Shown: positions 36,537 through 46,530, numbered from the stretch's first letter. The stretch is 64,000 nt of DNA from Gaiellasilicea sp963811885 (GCA_963811885.1 CAWETB010000002.1:62001-126000), one strand, 5' to 3'. A program made the numbers and translations. The notes: a model not told the origin generated them from the sequence alone.

Positions 36537-38445
36537 TCAGACGGGCTTCGAGACGTGCGGAGCCGCCGGCTCCTCGGCCTCCGCCTCGACGGCCGCGGCG
36601 CCGTTCGGCTCGCGCACGATCGCGGCCAGGCGGCCGACGAGCTCGAGCGTGTCACCCGTCTCGACCAGCCGCTCCAGCTCGTCGAGCTTGCCGTCGAGCC
36701 AGCCGCGCTCGACCGCGGAGACGTCGAGCGCGACGATCTTCGGATGCACCGTCGGCTTCCAGGTCTCACCCTTGGCGAACAGCTCCTCGTGGATCTTCTC
36801 GCCGGGCCGGGCGCCGATGAACGTGATCTGGATGTCGCGGTCGGGCTCCTTGCCGGAGAGGCGGATCATGTTCCGCGCCAGGTCGACGATCCGGATCGGC
36901 TCGCCCATGTCGAGCACGAGGATCCGCCCGCGGCCGCCGATCGCGCCCGCCTGGATCACGAGCGCCACCGCCTCGGGGATCGTCATGAAGAAGCGCGTCA
37001 TCTCGGCGTCGGTCACGGTCACCGGCCCGCCCGCGCTCGATCTGGCGGCGGAAGAGCGGGATCACGCTGCCGGCCGAGTTGAGGACGTTGCCGAAGCGGA
37101 CGGCGACGAACTTCGTCGGCACGTCGTCGCGCTCGCCGTGTGAGCCGACGATCCACTCGCAGAGCGTCTTCGACTGCCCGTAGACGCTGTAGGGATTGAG
37201 CGCCTTGTCGGTCGAGATGAGGACGAAGCGCTCGACACCGTGCGCGATGGCGGCATCGGCGACGATCCGCGTCCCGAGGACGTTGTTGGCGACCGACTCG
37301 AGCGGGTTCGCCTCCATCAGCGGCACGTGCTTGTAGGCGGCGGCGTGGAAGACGACGTCGGGCCGGTAGCGCTCGAACACCTGCTCCAGCCGCTTGCGGT
37401 TGCGGACGTCCGTGAGCACCGGCACGCAGGCGCTGAAGCGGCGCTCGTCGACGAGCTCGCGCTCGATCTCGTACAGCGAGCTCTCGGCCTGATCGACCAT
37501 CACGATCCGCGTCGGCTCGGCGCGCGCCAGCTGGCGGCAGAGCTCGGAGCCGATCGAGCCGCCGGCCCCGGTGACGAGCACGACCTTGTCCTTGACGTAC
37601 GAGGCGATCGCGTCGACGTCGACCTCGACGGGCTCGCGGCCGAGCAGGTCCTCCACCTCGACCGGGCGGACCTGCCTGGCGAGGTCGAGGTCGCCGGCGA
37701 TCAGCTCGTTCAGCCCCGGCAGCGTCTTCACCGGCACGTTCTCTGCGCGCGCCATCTCGGCAATGCGGGCGCGCTGCTCGCCCGAGGCGGACGGGATCGC
37801 GATCAGCAGCTCGTCGGGCCGCCGGTCACGAAGGATGTGCGGCAGCTCGTCGCTCGTTCCGAGCACCCGGATCCCGTGCAGGCGCAGGTTCTTCTTGCTC
37901 GGGTCGTCGTCGATCAGGCCGATCGGCGTGTAGCCGAGGTCGGGCGTGCGCAGGATCTCCTTCAGCATCAGCTGGGCGGCATCGCCGGCGCCGACGACGA
38001 TCACTTCCTTGCCTCGCGCCACGATCGACCGGCTCTGCGGCCGCTCGATGATCGTCCGCGCGAGCATGCGCGAGCCGGCGACGAGCGCCAGCGTCAGCAG
38101 GCCGTCGATCACCCAGACCGTCCGCGGCACCTCCGCGGCGTGGACGTCGAAGAAGCTGAAGACGAGGAACACGACGAGGCTCGCCGCGACGACACCGCGC
38201 GCGGCGCCCCACATGTCCCGCGTCGAGACGTAGCGCCACCAGCGGTTGTAGAAGCCGAACAGCGCGAAGACGCTGAGCTTGATCGCGGCGACGAGCGCAA
38301 GGATCTGCCAGGAGAGGTAGTAGTCGTAGTAGACGGGCAGATCGGTGTCGAAGCGGAGCCGGAAGGCGAAGAACCAGGCCGCGACGACGATCGCGAAGTC
38401 GGCCGCGAGCTGCGGCAGCCGGTGCCGGTTGATCGGAGTTCTCAC
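36537..38445 (-). CDS. CapD/PglF-type UDP-sugar 4,6-dehydratase, membrane-bound (one frameshift)
   Basis: About 635 residues. Four N-terminal membrane helices (FAIVVAAWFFAFRLRF, LVAAIKLSVFALFGFY and two more) precede a Rossmann domain (VIVVGAGDAAQLMLKEI). The catalytic dehydratase domain has VLVTGAGGSIGSELCRQL, HAAAYKHVPLMEANP, LISTDKALNPYSVYGQSK and FVAVRFGNVLNSAGSVI. The C-terminal part (MTRFFMTIPEAVALVIQAG, FIGARPGEKIHEEL) is behind an indel near 37030, an extra G in a G-rich tract. It should act with the DegT aminotransferase to make an amino sugar. GTG 38445 overlaps that gene's stop as GTGA. Confidence 0.92.
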
Positions 38446-39530
38446 GCCCGCGCTGACGCGACGCCGACGGCATCCAGGACGGTCGCGACGACGCGCTCCT
38501 GCACCTCTGCGTCGATCCCGCCCCAGAGCGGCAGCGCCAGGTTCTCGGCGGCGGCCTTCTCCGTCTCCGGCAGCGAGCCCGGCTCCCAGCCGAGATGCCG
38601 CATCGCCGGCTGGAGGTGGAGCGGCGTCACGTAGTACGCGGCGGAGGCGATCTCGCGCTCGCCGAGCGCGGCTGCGATGCGGTCCCGCTCGGGCGTGCGC
38701 ACGACGTACATGTGGTAGACGTGGCCCGGAGCGTCCACCGGCAGCTCGACGGCGTCGCCGAGACCGAGGTCCGCGTAGCGCGCCGCGCCCTCGCGCCGGG
38801 ACGCGTTCCACCCGGCGAGGTGCGGCAGCGAGATGCGCAGGAACGCGGCCTGAAGCGCGTCCAGCCGGGAGTTCGTCCCGATCAGCTCGAATGTCTTCTT
38901 GTCGCGCGAGCCGTGGAAGCGCAGCATCCGGATCCGGTCCGCGACCTCGTCGTCGGTCGCAGCGACGAGCCCGCCGTCGCCGAGCGCGAACAGGTTCTTG
39001 GTCGGGAAGAAGCTGAAGGTGGAGGCGACGCCCGTGGTCGCGACACCCTCGGCCCCGAAGGCCTGGGCGGCGTCCTCGAGCATGGGCAGGCCGAACGCGG
39101 CGAGCTCGGCGAGCGGCGCAGGCCGGCCGAAGAGGTGCACGGGCACGATCGCCTTCGTGCGCGGGCCGATCCGGCGCTCGACGTCCTCGGGATCGAGGTT
39201 CAGCGTCACCGGATCGATGTCGGCGAAGACCGGGGTCGCGCCGGCGCGCGCGATCGCCTCGGCCGTCGCGTAGAAGGTGAAGGAGGGGCAGATCACCTCG
39301 TCGCCCGCTCCGACGCCCATCGCCTCGAGCGCCAGCACGAGCGCGTCCGTCCCGTTCGCGACGCCGATCGCGTGCGGCACGCCGAGGTAGGCGGCGGCCT
39401 CCTCCTCGAACGCCTGCACCTCGGGCCCGAAGATGAACCTGCCGGACTCGACGACGCGCTCGAACGCCTCCCGGAACTCCGGGATCAGCGGCTCGTACTG
39501 TGCCTTGACGTCGACGAGATCGATCTTCAT
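38442..39530 (-). CDS. DegT/DnrJ/EryC1/StrS sugar aminotransferase
   Basis: The 362-residue PLP enzyme shows FGPEVQAFEEEAAAYLG, VANGTDALVLALEAMGVG, VICPSFTFYATAEA, PVHLFGRPA, LEDAAQAFGAE and the Schiff-base lysine in FFPTKNLFALGDGG, then GTNSRLDALQAAFLR. It transfers an amino group to a keto sugar such as the product of the downstream CapD-type dehydratase, with which it is translationally coupled. Confidence 0.95.
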   Translation of the reverse strand: MKIDLVDVKAQYEPLIPEFREAFERVVESGRFIFGPEVQAFEEEAAAYLGVPHAIGVANGTDALVLALEAMGVGAGDEVICPSFTFYATAEAIARAGATPVFADIDPVTLNLDPEDVERRIGPRTKAIVPVHLFGRPAPLAELAAFGLPMLEDAAQAFGAEGVATTGVASTFSFFPTKNLFALGDGGLVAATDDEVADRIRMLRFHGSRDKKTFELIGTNSRLDALQAAFLRISLPHLAGWNASRREGAARYADLGLGDAVELPVDAPGHVYHMYVVRTPERDRIAAALGEREIASAAYYVTPLHLQPAMRHLGWEPGSLPETEKAAAENLALPLWGGIDAEVQERVVATVLDAVGVASARA

Positions 39531-39542
39531 GGCCGGGAGAGT

Positions 39543-40226
39543 CTAGCGAGGCTCCGTTGCGGGCTTGCCCCGCCTACGCAGGTATTTCCAGGCCAGCCAG
39601 GCGGCCCCTGCCACGACCAGAACGACGATCACGTAGTCGACGTAGTGGAAGGTGTCGTGGAAGTCCTCCCAGCGGCTGCCGAGCGCCCAGCCGATGCCGG
39701 CGAAGCCGAAGCACCAGATCGCCGAGCCCAGGAAGGTCAGGATCGTGTAGCGGCGGAACGGCACTTCGAAGACGCCGGCGGGGATCGAGACGAAGGAGCG
39801 GACGACCGGCGTCAGCCGGCCGAGGAAGACGGCCCAGTCCTCCCAGCGCTCGAACCAGCGGTCCGCCTTGTCGAGCTTCTCGGCGTCCAGGTGCAGCCAG
39901 CGGCCGTGGCGCTCGAGGTAGGGACGGCCACCGCGGAACCCGATCCACCAGCCCCCCATCGCGCCGAGCGTGTAGCCGATCGTGCCCGCGAGCGCGATGC
40001 CGAGGTACGCCTCCAGGCCGGGCTCCAGCGTCCAGCCGAAGAGCTGGACGTCCTGGCCCGGGAACGCGCCCGCCGCGACCGCGCCGCCGTAGACCATCAC
40101 CGCCTCGCTGGCCGCCGGGAAGACGGCGTCGAGCGCCATCAGCAGGAAGACCGCGTAGAGCCCGTAGTCGCCGACGACCGTCGTCAGGGCATCGGTGATC
40201 CCCGAGATGATCGACGCGACCGGCAC
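39543..40226 (-). CDS. DedA-family membrane protein
   Basis: The 227-residue protein has the VTT/SNARE-associated core: FLLMALDAVFPAASEAVMVYGG, LGAMGGWWIGFRGG, RYLERHGRWL-like segment, GRLTPVVRSFVSIPAGVFEV with the functional arginines, and a C-terminal membrane helix. DedA proteins are lipid scramblases/flippases that help recycle undecaprenyl phosphate. TAACCT is 6 bases before GTG 40226. Confidence 0.92.
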   Translation of the reverse strand: MPVASIISGITDALTTVVGDYGLYAVFLLMALDAVFPAASEAVMVYGGAVAAGAFPGQDVQLFGWTLEPGLEAYLGIALAGTIGYTLGAMGGWWIGFRGGRPYLERHGRWLHLDAEKLDKADRWFERWEDWAVFLGRLTPVVRSFVSIPAGVFEVPFRRYTILTFLGSAIWCFGFAGIGWALGSRWEDFHDTFHYVDYVIVVLVVAGAAWLAWKYLRRRGKPATEPR

Positions 40227-40232
40227 CGGCAG

Positions 40233-40238
40233 AGGTTA
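40233..40238 (-). promoter_or_regulatory. Leaderless-type -10 box TAACCT
   Basis: TAACCT (minus strand) is exactly 6 bases before GTG 40226 of the DedA gene. Confidence 0.5.
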
Positions 40239-42018
40239 GCCGGGCGGCTTGGGCTTCTTCGCAGGCAGCGGAGCGGCGCGGATGACGCGGAACGCCGGCG
40301 AGACCACCTCGACGGCGCCGAGCTCGTTCGTGGCGCGGAAGCGGACGACGTACATGCCGCCGTAGACGAGGAACTTGCCGCCGCGGGTCGTCCCACGCCA
40401 GCTGGCCGCGAAGCGGCCGGCCGGGAGGCGGCGGACCGCGATCGTGGCGACCTGGACGCCGGTCTTCGTCTCCACCGTCGCCGTCACACGAGCAGCGCGG
40501 GTCAGGGTCACGCCGGCCGAGATCGTCTGCTTGCCCCGGACCCGGACGGTGAGAGTGCGGCGGGAGACCTTGGCGAAGCCGAGCGTGTTGTTGACCGTGA
40601 AGCTCTGCGTGGTCGTCGAGGTGCGTGCGAGGTCGTCGGTGGCCGTGACCTCGAGCTTCCAGCGCCCTTCGGCGGGCGGCGGCGGCTCCGACGACGGTCG
40701 GGTCGGCGGGTGCGGGCGGGAAGGCGACCGGATACGTCCCCGGCTGCTGCAGGAGCGTCTCGGTGAACGCGACGGCGCCGCCGGGCGCGACCAGGGTCGC
40801 GGTCACGTTCGAGGGCCGGACGACCTTGTACGAGAGCTCGCGCTGCTTCTCGGCGAAGCCGTCGCCGTTCGGCGAGATCACCGGCTCCGGCGCCGGCGAG
40901 TAGACGCCGTAGTACATGAGCTGGAGCGCGTTCGAGACCGGGCGCTCGCCGCCGCGGTCGGACGGGCGGTTGAGCAGCTTCCCGTCGAAGGCAAGCGAGG
41001 ACGAGCCGCCGCCGTCGAAGGCCGAGCCGGTGACCGCACCGAGCCGCACCATCGTCTGGGCGAGCTCGAAGTTGGTCATTCCGACGCTGTAGCCGGGCCG
41101 GCGGCCGTCGGTGACGACCATCAGCACGCGGCCGTCGGCGAGCTGGCCGACGCCGGTGCGCGGGTTGCGCGGCGCGAGCTGGCTGGAGGTGAACGCCTCC
41201 TGGGCGCGGAAGACGGGGCCGCCGCTGCGGACGAGCACCGGGCCGCCGCCGACGGCGTTCGTGACGCCCGTCCACTCGGGCCGGAAGATCAGCCGCACGG
41301 TCAGGAACGTCCCGACGGGCGACTCCTCGAGGAGCCGCTGGCCCGCGGTGCCGCGGGCGACGAGCACCGCGCCGCCCTGTGGGATCGCCGTGCCGCCGCC
41401 GGAGGCGACCTGGACCACCGGCCCGACGAGGTCGGTGTTCGGCGCCGTCGGCGGGAAGGGCGAGACCACGACCTCGGTCACGCCCGGCTGGGCCGGAGTG
41501 GCCGGCCCGTACGTGCGCGTGAAGAGCGAGATGCCGTTCGTGCCCGGCGACTGGTTGAGGTCGTTCAGCGTCCGCCGCTGGCCGAGCCCGCGCCAGGTGC
41601 CGAAGAACTCGATCCGGCGCACGTCGAGCGCGCCTTCGGGAGTGACGCCCGTGCTGGAGCGGTCGCCGTAGGGCGGGCTCTCGACGACGTTGTCGCGCAT
41701 CAGGACGCCGCTCGGCCGGCCGGAGTCGGCGTAGAAGTCGGCGTTGACGCCGACCATCGTCGCGCCCGGCGACAGCCGCTTCTGCATCGAGGTGACCCGC
41801 TCGACGCCCTGGATCGCCTCGTTCGAGAGCGTCGGGCGGAGCGCGTAGAGGCCGGTGGGGCGCGGGCCGCGGACGATGTGGATCGCGACCGGGCCGTGCG
41901 GCGTGAACTGGACGCCGCGCTCGTAGGTGACGCCGGGCATCAGGGTCGTCGTCTGAGCAGCCGCGGGCGCGGCTGAGACGAGGGCGAGGAGCCCGAGGAT
42001 GAGCGGCTTCCGGATCAC
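40236..42018 (-). CDS. Secreted phosphodiester glycosidase-like protein with Ig module (one frameshift)
   Basis: A signal peptide (LILGLLALVSAAPAAAQT) is followed by the phosphodiester glycosidase (NAGPA) domain with TMVGVNADFYADSGRPSGVL, GGGTAIPQGGAVLVARG, LMVVTDGRRPGYSVGMT and GAVTGSAFDGGGSSSLAFDG. After SPNGDGFAEKQ comes a C-terminal Ig/FlgD-like module. An indel near 40690 separates most of this module (GRFAASWRGTTRGGKFLVYG), which ends at TAG 40236. The SPNGDG opening is shared in type with the Ig protein at 602-1534. It is likely an exported exopolysaccharide-modifying enzyme. Confidence 0.87.
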
Positions 42019-42110
42019 GACCCCGACGAGGCTAGCCGAAGGCTCGGCGGCTCTTTGCAGGGATTTACGGAATCCGAACGAGACGCACGCCCCTCTGGGC
42101 CGTGGCCAGC

Positions 42111-42116
42111 TAGGTT
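42111..42116 (+). promoter_or_regulatory. Leaderless-type -10 box TAGGTT
   Basis: TAGGTT is 6 bases before ATG 42123, the first gene of the mqnC pair. Confidence 0.55.
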
Positions 42117-42122
42117 GAGGCC

Positions 42123-43457
42123 ATGAGCACCGCCGCCGCGGAGTCGCGCACTGCCCTGGTCGAGGAGCTGATGGCGCGCTTCCCGCACATCCCGCGCGAG
42201 GCCGTGCTCAAGGAGGACCTGCTTCGCACCGGCATCGCCTTCGACGACTCGGCCCTGACCGACAACCTCGACGGCGAGGTGAAGCCGAAGTCCTACTTCA
42301 TCTTCTCCTTCGACCAGAAGCCGCTCGCCGAGCTCGGCGAAGCGGCCAAGCGGCGCCCGCCGGAGGAGATTGCGCTCACCGGCGGCCCCTACGGCCTGCG
42401 CCGCACGATCGTCTCGGTGCGCGTGAACCCCGATTCGCCGTACCGGATGTCCGGACGGGAGCTGACGCTGGACGGCCGGATGGTCGCGGACGTGACGCTG
42501 CCGCCGCTGCCCGAGTACTACCGGCACACGCTCGCAAACGGGAAGACGGTGATGGAGACCGCGCCCACGATCCAGTGGGGCTACCTGATCTACCTGACCG
42601 TGCTCCGGCTCTGCCAGTACTTCGGCGCCAAGGAGGAGTGCGGGTTCTGCGACATCAACCACAACTGGCGCCAGCACAAGCGCGAGGGACGCCCGTACAC
42701 CGGCGTGAAGCCGGTGGAGGACGTGCTCGAGGCGCTGGCGCTGATCGACCGCTACGACGTCGACCGCGCGAGCAAGGCCTACACGCTCACGGGCGGCTCG
42801 GTCACGAGCACCGTCGACGGCCTCGCCGAGGCCGACTTCTACGGCCGCTACGCGCAGGCGATCGAGGAGCGGTTCCCGGGCCGGTGGATCGGCAAGGTCG
42901 TCGCGCAGGCGCTGCCGAAGGCCGACGTGCAGCGCTACAAGGACTACGGGATCACGATCTACCACCCCAACTACGAGGTGTGGGACGAGCGGCTGTTCAG
43001 GATCATCTCGCCGGGCAAGGAGCGCTACGTCGGCCGCGACGAGTGGCACCGGCGGATCTTCGACGCGGCCGAGGTGTTCGGGGCGCGCTTCGTGATCCCG
43101 AACTTCGTCGCCGGCGTGGAGATGGCGAAGCCGTTCGGCTTCGAGACCGTCGATGAGGCGATCGCCTCGACGACGGAAGGCCTCGACTACTTCATGAGCC
43201 GCGGGATCACACCGCGCTTCACCACCTGGTGCCCCGAGCCGACGACGCCGCTCGGCCGCGACAACCCCGACGGTGCGCCGCTCGAGTACCACATCCGCCT
43301 GCTCGAGGCCTATCGCGAGACGCTCGAGAAGCACGGTCTCAAGCCGCCGCCCGGCTACGGCGTCGCGGGCGCCGGCAACGCCGTCTTCTCGGTCAGCTCG
43401 TTCATGGACACGCTCGCGCCCGAGGTGGTCACGACCGAGGAGGCCGTGCCGGCATGA
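42123..43457 (+). CDS. Radical-SAM-like protein with CX8CX2C cysteines, coupled to mqnC
   Basis: The 444-residue protein has a barrel-like organisation. Its cysteine cluster, LCQYFGAKEECGFCDINHN, is spaced C-x8-C-x2-C and not the canonical C-x3-C-x2-C. Later motifs are KAYTLTGGSVTSTVDG, YGITIYHPNYEVWDERLF, VIPNFVAGVEMAKPFGF and FTTWCPEPTTPLG, which fit radical SAM strands and a chain that binds SAM. I do not know its reaction. It overlaps mqnC as ATGA, so a role in menaquinone formation or another cofactor step is plausible. A TAGGTT box stands 6 bases before the ATG. Confidence 0.75.
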   Translation: MSTAAAESRTALVEELMARFPHIPREAVLKEDLLRTGIAFDDSALTDNLDGEVKPKSYFIFSFDQKPLAELGEAAKRRPPEEIALTGGPYGLRRTIVSVRVNPDSPYRMSGRELTLDGRMVADVTLPPLPEYYRHTLANGKTVMETAPTIQWGYLIYLTVLRLCQYFGAKEECGFCDINHNWRQHKREGRPYTGVKPVEDVLEALALIDRYDVDRASKAYTLTGGSVTSTVDGLAEADFYGRYAQAIEERFPGRWIGKVVAQALPKADVQRYKDYGITIYHPNYEVWDERLFRIISPGKERYVGRDEWHRRIFDAAEVFGARFVIPNFVAGVEMAKPFGFETVDEAIASTTEGLDYFMSRGITPRFTTWCPEPTTPLGRDNPDGAPLEYHIRLLEAYRETLEKHGLKPPPGYGVAGAGNAVFSVSSFMDTLAPEVVTTEEAVPA

Positions 43458-44482
43458 GCCGCATCTCCCTGGACGAGGCGCGCGAGCTCTGGCTGCACGC
43501 CGACGACGAGGAGCTGAAGGCGCGTGCCCAGGCCGCCCGCGCCCGCTTCCACGAGCCCGACCGCGCCACCTACATGGTGATGCGGATCATCAACTACACG
43601 AACGTCTGCGTCGCCCAGTGCGACTACTGCGCGTTCTACGTCCTCCCGAACCAGGAGGGCGGCTACGTGCTCTCGCGCGAGGACGTGTTCGCGAAGATCG
43701 ACGGGCTGCTCGAGGTCGGCGGCGACCTCGTCGCGTTCAACGGCGGCTTCAACCCGAAGCTGCCGCTCGAGTTCTACTGCGACCTCTTCGCCGCGGTGCG
43801 CGAGCGCTACGGCGACCGGGTCGAGTTCTATGCGCTCACGATCGCCGAGTTCGTCTATCTCGCCGACCGGGCGGGCCTCTCGCACGCAGAGGCGGCGGCG
43901 CGCCTGCGCGACGCGGGCGTCCACTGGGTCACGGGCGGCGGCAGCGAGATCCTGACCGAGGACTTCCGCAAGCGGCACGCCAAGTTCAAGTACACGGTGC
44001 GCGAGTACTTCGAGGCGCAGCGCGCGATCGTCGAGGCCGGGCTGCGGACGACGGCGACGATGGTGATCGGCTTCGACGAGACGCTGGAGGAGCGCCTCGA
44101 GCACCTGCAGCGGACGCGCGACTTCCAGGACGAGAGCGGCGGCCTCTTCTCCTTCCTCTGCTGGACGTACAAGCCCTACGGGACGGCGTTCGGCGGGCGC
44201 GAGATCTCGCCGCAGGAGTACTGGCGCCACATCGCGCTCTCCCGGATCTTCCTCGACAACGTGAAGCACGTCCGCACCTCGGTGCTGACGCAGAACGAGG
44301 AGGCGTTCCGCGCGCTCGACTACGGCGCCGACGACTTCGACCTGCCGATCGAGGACGAGGTGACGCAGAAGGCGGGCGCGACGATCGAGCTCGATCTCGA
44401 CGGCCTGCTCGAGATCCCGCGCCGGCTGGGCTACCGCGTCGAGTACCGGCGCGCCGAGCGGCCCGCCGCGGTCATCGCCTAG
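43454..44482 (+). CDS. mqnC: Cyclic dehypoxanthinyl futalosine synthase (MqnC)
   Basis: The 342-residue radical SAM enzyme forms the spirocyclic intermediate of the futalosine menaquinone route. The CX3CX2C motif is CVAQCDYC at residues 51-58, within NYTNVCVAQCDYCAFYV. QEGGYVLSREDVFAKID, FNGGFNPKLPLEFYCDLF, VTGGGSEILTEDFRKRH and CWTYKPYGTAFGG fit the MqnC family and separate it from MqnE and CofG/H. It is coupled to the upstream radical-SAM-like gene. mqnA, menG and the decarboxylase pair are 4-12 kb away on the other strand. Confidence 0.93.
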   Translation: MSRISLDEARELWLHADDEELKARAQAARARFHEPDRATYMVMRIINYTNVCVAQCDYCAFYVLPNQEGGYVLSREDVFAKIDGLLEVGGDLVAFNGGFNPKLPLEFYCDLFAAVRERYGDRVEFYALTIAEFVYLADRAGLSHAEAAARLRDAGVHWVTGGGSEILTEDFRKRHAKFKYTVREYFEAQRAIVEAGLRTTATMVIGFDETLEERLEHLQRTRDFQDESGGLFSFLCWTYKPYGTAFGGREISPQEYWRHIALSRIFLDNVKHVRTSVLTQNEEAFRALDYGADDFDLPIEDEVTQKAGATIELDLDGLLEIPRRLGYRVEYRRAERPAAVIA

Positions 44483-44493
44483 GCTCCCGCCGC

Positions 44494-44916
44494 ATGGGGT
44501 TCGGAGAGCATGCGGCGTGGTTCGCGTTCACGTCGGACCGCTTCGATCACTCGTCGGAGCTGCCGCCCGAGGCGAATGCCGGCAACCGGTTCTACGGCCG
44601 AGACGTCGCCTCGTTCGTCGCCGAGGGGCTGTCGAAGCGCGGGCTCGACACGTCGTTCCTCGACGAGGACTGGGGCTGGCAGGCGCACGCGAAGCGGCCC
44701 GACGGGTCCGTCCTCGAGATCTCGATCTACCACAACCCGGAGGAGGATCCGGCGGCCGAGGACGACTGGGCGCTGATGGTTCGATTGCTGCACAAGGAGC
44801 GCAAGTTGGGGATCTCGCGCTTCCGCGAGACGGAGATCGATACCGATGCGGTCGCGGCGCTGGAGGACGTCTTTCGCGAGACCGGCATCGCGCTCGGGCG
44901 AACGGAGGGCCGCTAG
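44494..44916 (+). CDS. Hypothetical protein, 140 residues
   Basis: I do not recognise the family. It is a soluble acidic protein with FYGRDVASFVAEGLSKRGL, DEDWGWQAHAKRPDGSV and LEISIYHNPEEDP, a style seen in conserved actinobacterial proteins related to immunity or barrel proteins of unknown role. It begins 11 bases after mqnC; TAGGCT 8 bases before the ATG would allow separate transcription. Confidence 0.6.
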   Translation: MGFGEHAAWFAFTSDRFDHSSELPPEANAGNRFYGRDVASFVAEGLSKRGLDTSFLDEDWGWQAHAKRPDGSVLEISIYHNPEEDPAAEDDWALMVRLLHKERKLGISRFRETEIDTDAVAALEDVFRETGIALGRTEGR

Positions 44917-44933
44917 GCCCGCGGTACAGCGAC

Positions 44934-45852
44934 TCAGAATGCGTTCGCGGCTGCCTTCCACTCCCGGAGGCGCTGCTCGATCAGCTCGGCCCGCTCGTCC
45001 TCACTCCCGCCGTCCAGGACCTCCAGGTCAGAGGGGTCGGCTCGCAGGTAGACGCCGGCGGTGCGGGCGTTCAGCGCAGGGTCGCGGTCCGACCGTGTCG
45101 TCCAGTACCCGGTGCCGCGGTCGGTGGTCTCGATGCGGATCTCGCCGGTGCCCTCGAGCTGCGGGGCATCCGGGTGCCGGGGGCGCTCGCCCTTCCAGAA
45201 GTAGAGGATGCCGGCCGGGTCTCTGCGCTCTTTCGCAGCCTCGCTCCAGTAGCGGGCCGACAGGGTGCCGTCCTCCTGCCAGGCCCGGCCGTTCACGTTC
45301 AGGCCGCCATCGCGGTCCCGCGAGATGCGGAGGAGGCTGACCGCCGACGGTTCGCCCTCGGTCCGCATGGTCAGCGAGAGCTGCCACCACAGCCCCTCGA
45401 CCGCGCCCCGGCGACCCTCGGTCTCGATCGCCTTGCGGAGCTTCTGGTTGATCGCGCGAACCTCCGCCGTGCGTGGTGGCCGGGTCGTAGCGGACGGAGG
45501 TGAGCCCGAGCAGGTCGCTCGGCAGCTTCGAGCCGTTCGCGTGGAGGATGAACGTGCGCCGGATCCCGAGCGCGCCGCCGAACAACCCCGCCTCGAACAC
45601 CACGTTGTCACGCGGCGACGCCTGGCCGGCCTCGGAGCTGTCACTCGTCGTCCAGTCGTCCTGAGCGAACACGAACGCGGCGAAATCGACTTCCTGGGAG
45701 AGCTCGACGAGCCGGTCGAGCGTCGACCGCCCCGGGTTGAATGTCGTCGTCCAGGGCTCGACGTCGGCGACGTCCTCGAGCCCGCGCGTGATCGCCTGGA
45801 GCAGCTTGGCCTGCTTGCCCGACGAGCCGAGGAAGATGCGCGGCTTGTTCAT
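44934..45852 (-). CDS. TIR-like predicted nucleotide-binding protein with C-terminal unknown domain (one frameshift)
   Basis: Residues 1-125 match the PF10137 TIR-like (CAP12/Pycsar-type) fold: RIFLGSSGKQAKLLQAITRGL, EPWTTTFNPGRSTLDRLVE, VDFAAFVFAQDDWT, SPRDNVVFEAGLFGGALG and GSKLPSDLLGLTSVRY. The glutamate in NVVFEAGLF is at the usual catalytic position of the family. An indel near 45475 connects a 170-residue C-terminal domain with AVEGLWWQLSLTMRTEG, LNVNGRAWQEDGTLSARYW and IETTDRGTGYW that looks beta-rich and is unknown to me. In other bacteria such TIR proteins are antiphage NADases or sensors. ATG 45852 follows AAGGA. Confidence 0.78.
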
Positions 45853-46031
45853 GCGTGGTCGAAGGTCCTTCGTTCGCGTCCGTCCTTGGACGGGAGCGTA
45901 ACCTCCTCGCATGCGGTTCGATCGGCACATGGCCGCCCCTCGATCGGCTGCTTAACAAGGTGGCTGAGTGGAATGGCCTGAGCCCCCGGATTCTCTGAAG
46001 CACCAATCGCGGCCGCACCCGGGCGACCAGC

Positions 46032-46530
46032 CTAAGCGCGGGCTCGGCCGAGCCGCGTGCAAGGAGAGCAAGCTGCTCCATGCTGATCGGGTGCACCAGC
46101 GCGTCGGCATGTCGATGCACCAGTCGCCAGTCGGAACCCTCGCGACGGAACACCAAGGTCACCCGCAACGACCAGTCCTGATCGGGGAGGCCGCCGACCG
46201 TGCCGTGCTGCCGCTCGACGCCCACCAGAACGACGAGGTCGCCCGAGACGTACGACTGCTCGAGCTCGAGGTCCGCGTCTCCACCGCCGGCGAAGAATTC
46301 CTCCAGTGCCTCGACGCTCGCAGGCGACGAGTCGCGCCCGTGCCGCGTCGGCCCACCGTTCGGGGGCATCAGCGTGTAGTCGGGCGCCTCGTTCACGAGC
46401 GCGAAATAGCGGCGGACGTCGCCCTGCATCAACGCGCCGGCGGCCTCGCGGACGCGCTCGACCAGCTTGCCGAGGTCAGCGTCGGTGATGCTCAGGCGGC
46501 GACCCCCTGCGCGGCGCGCTTCGTGTTCAT
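46032..46530 (-). CDS. SnoaL/DUF4440-type small enzyme (frame disturbed at both ends)
   Basis: The core GDVRRYFALVNEAPDYTLMPP, FFAGGGDADLELEQSYVSG, VLVGVERQHGTVGGL and DWSLRVTLVFRREGSDWRLVHRHAD is a NTF2-like/SnoaL-4440 fold. ATG 46530, with GGAAGG upstream, reads MNTKRAAQ and joins the core if the GGGGG run near 46505 has one more G. The end is uncertain; the open frame continues into the TIR gene region, so TAG at 46032 in another frame is given. Substrate unknown. Confidence 0.6.

Noticed and set aside
34461..37082. An 873-residue plus-strand open frame.
   Set aside because: It is antisense to the phosphatase fusion and the CapD-type gene, both of which carry clear family motifs.
45950..46020. 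A tRNA-like stretch (GGTGGCTGAGTGG followed by GGATTC) suggested a tRNA-Leu or tRNA-Ser gene.
   Set aside because: No matching anticodon stem or acceptor stem could be formed; the similarity is limited to the D-arm region.
45641..46060. Extension of the SnoaL-like protein through to 45641 as its true C-terminus.
   Set aside because: The extension overlaps the TIR gene by about 210 bases on the same strand and has the composition of an out-of-frame read.
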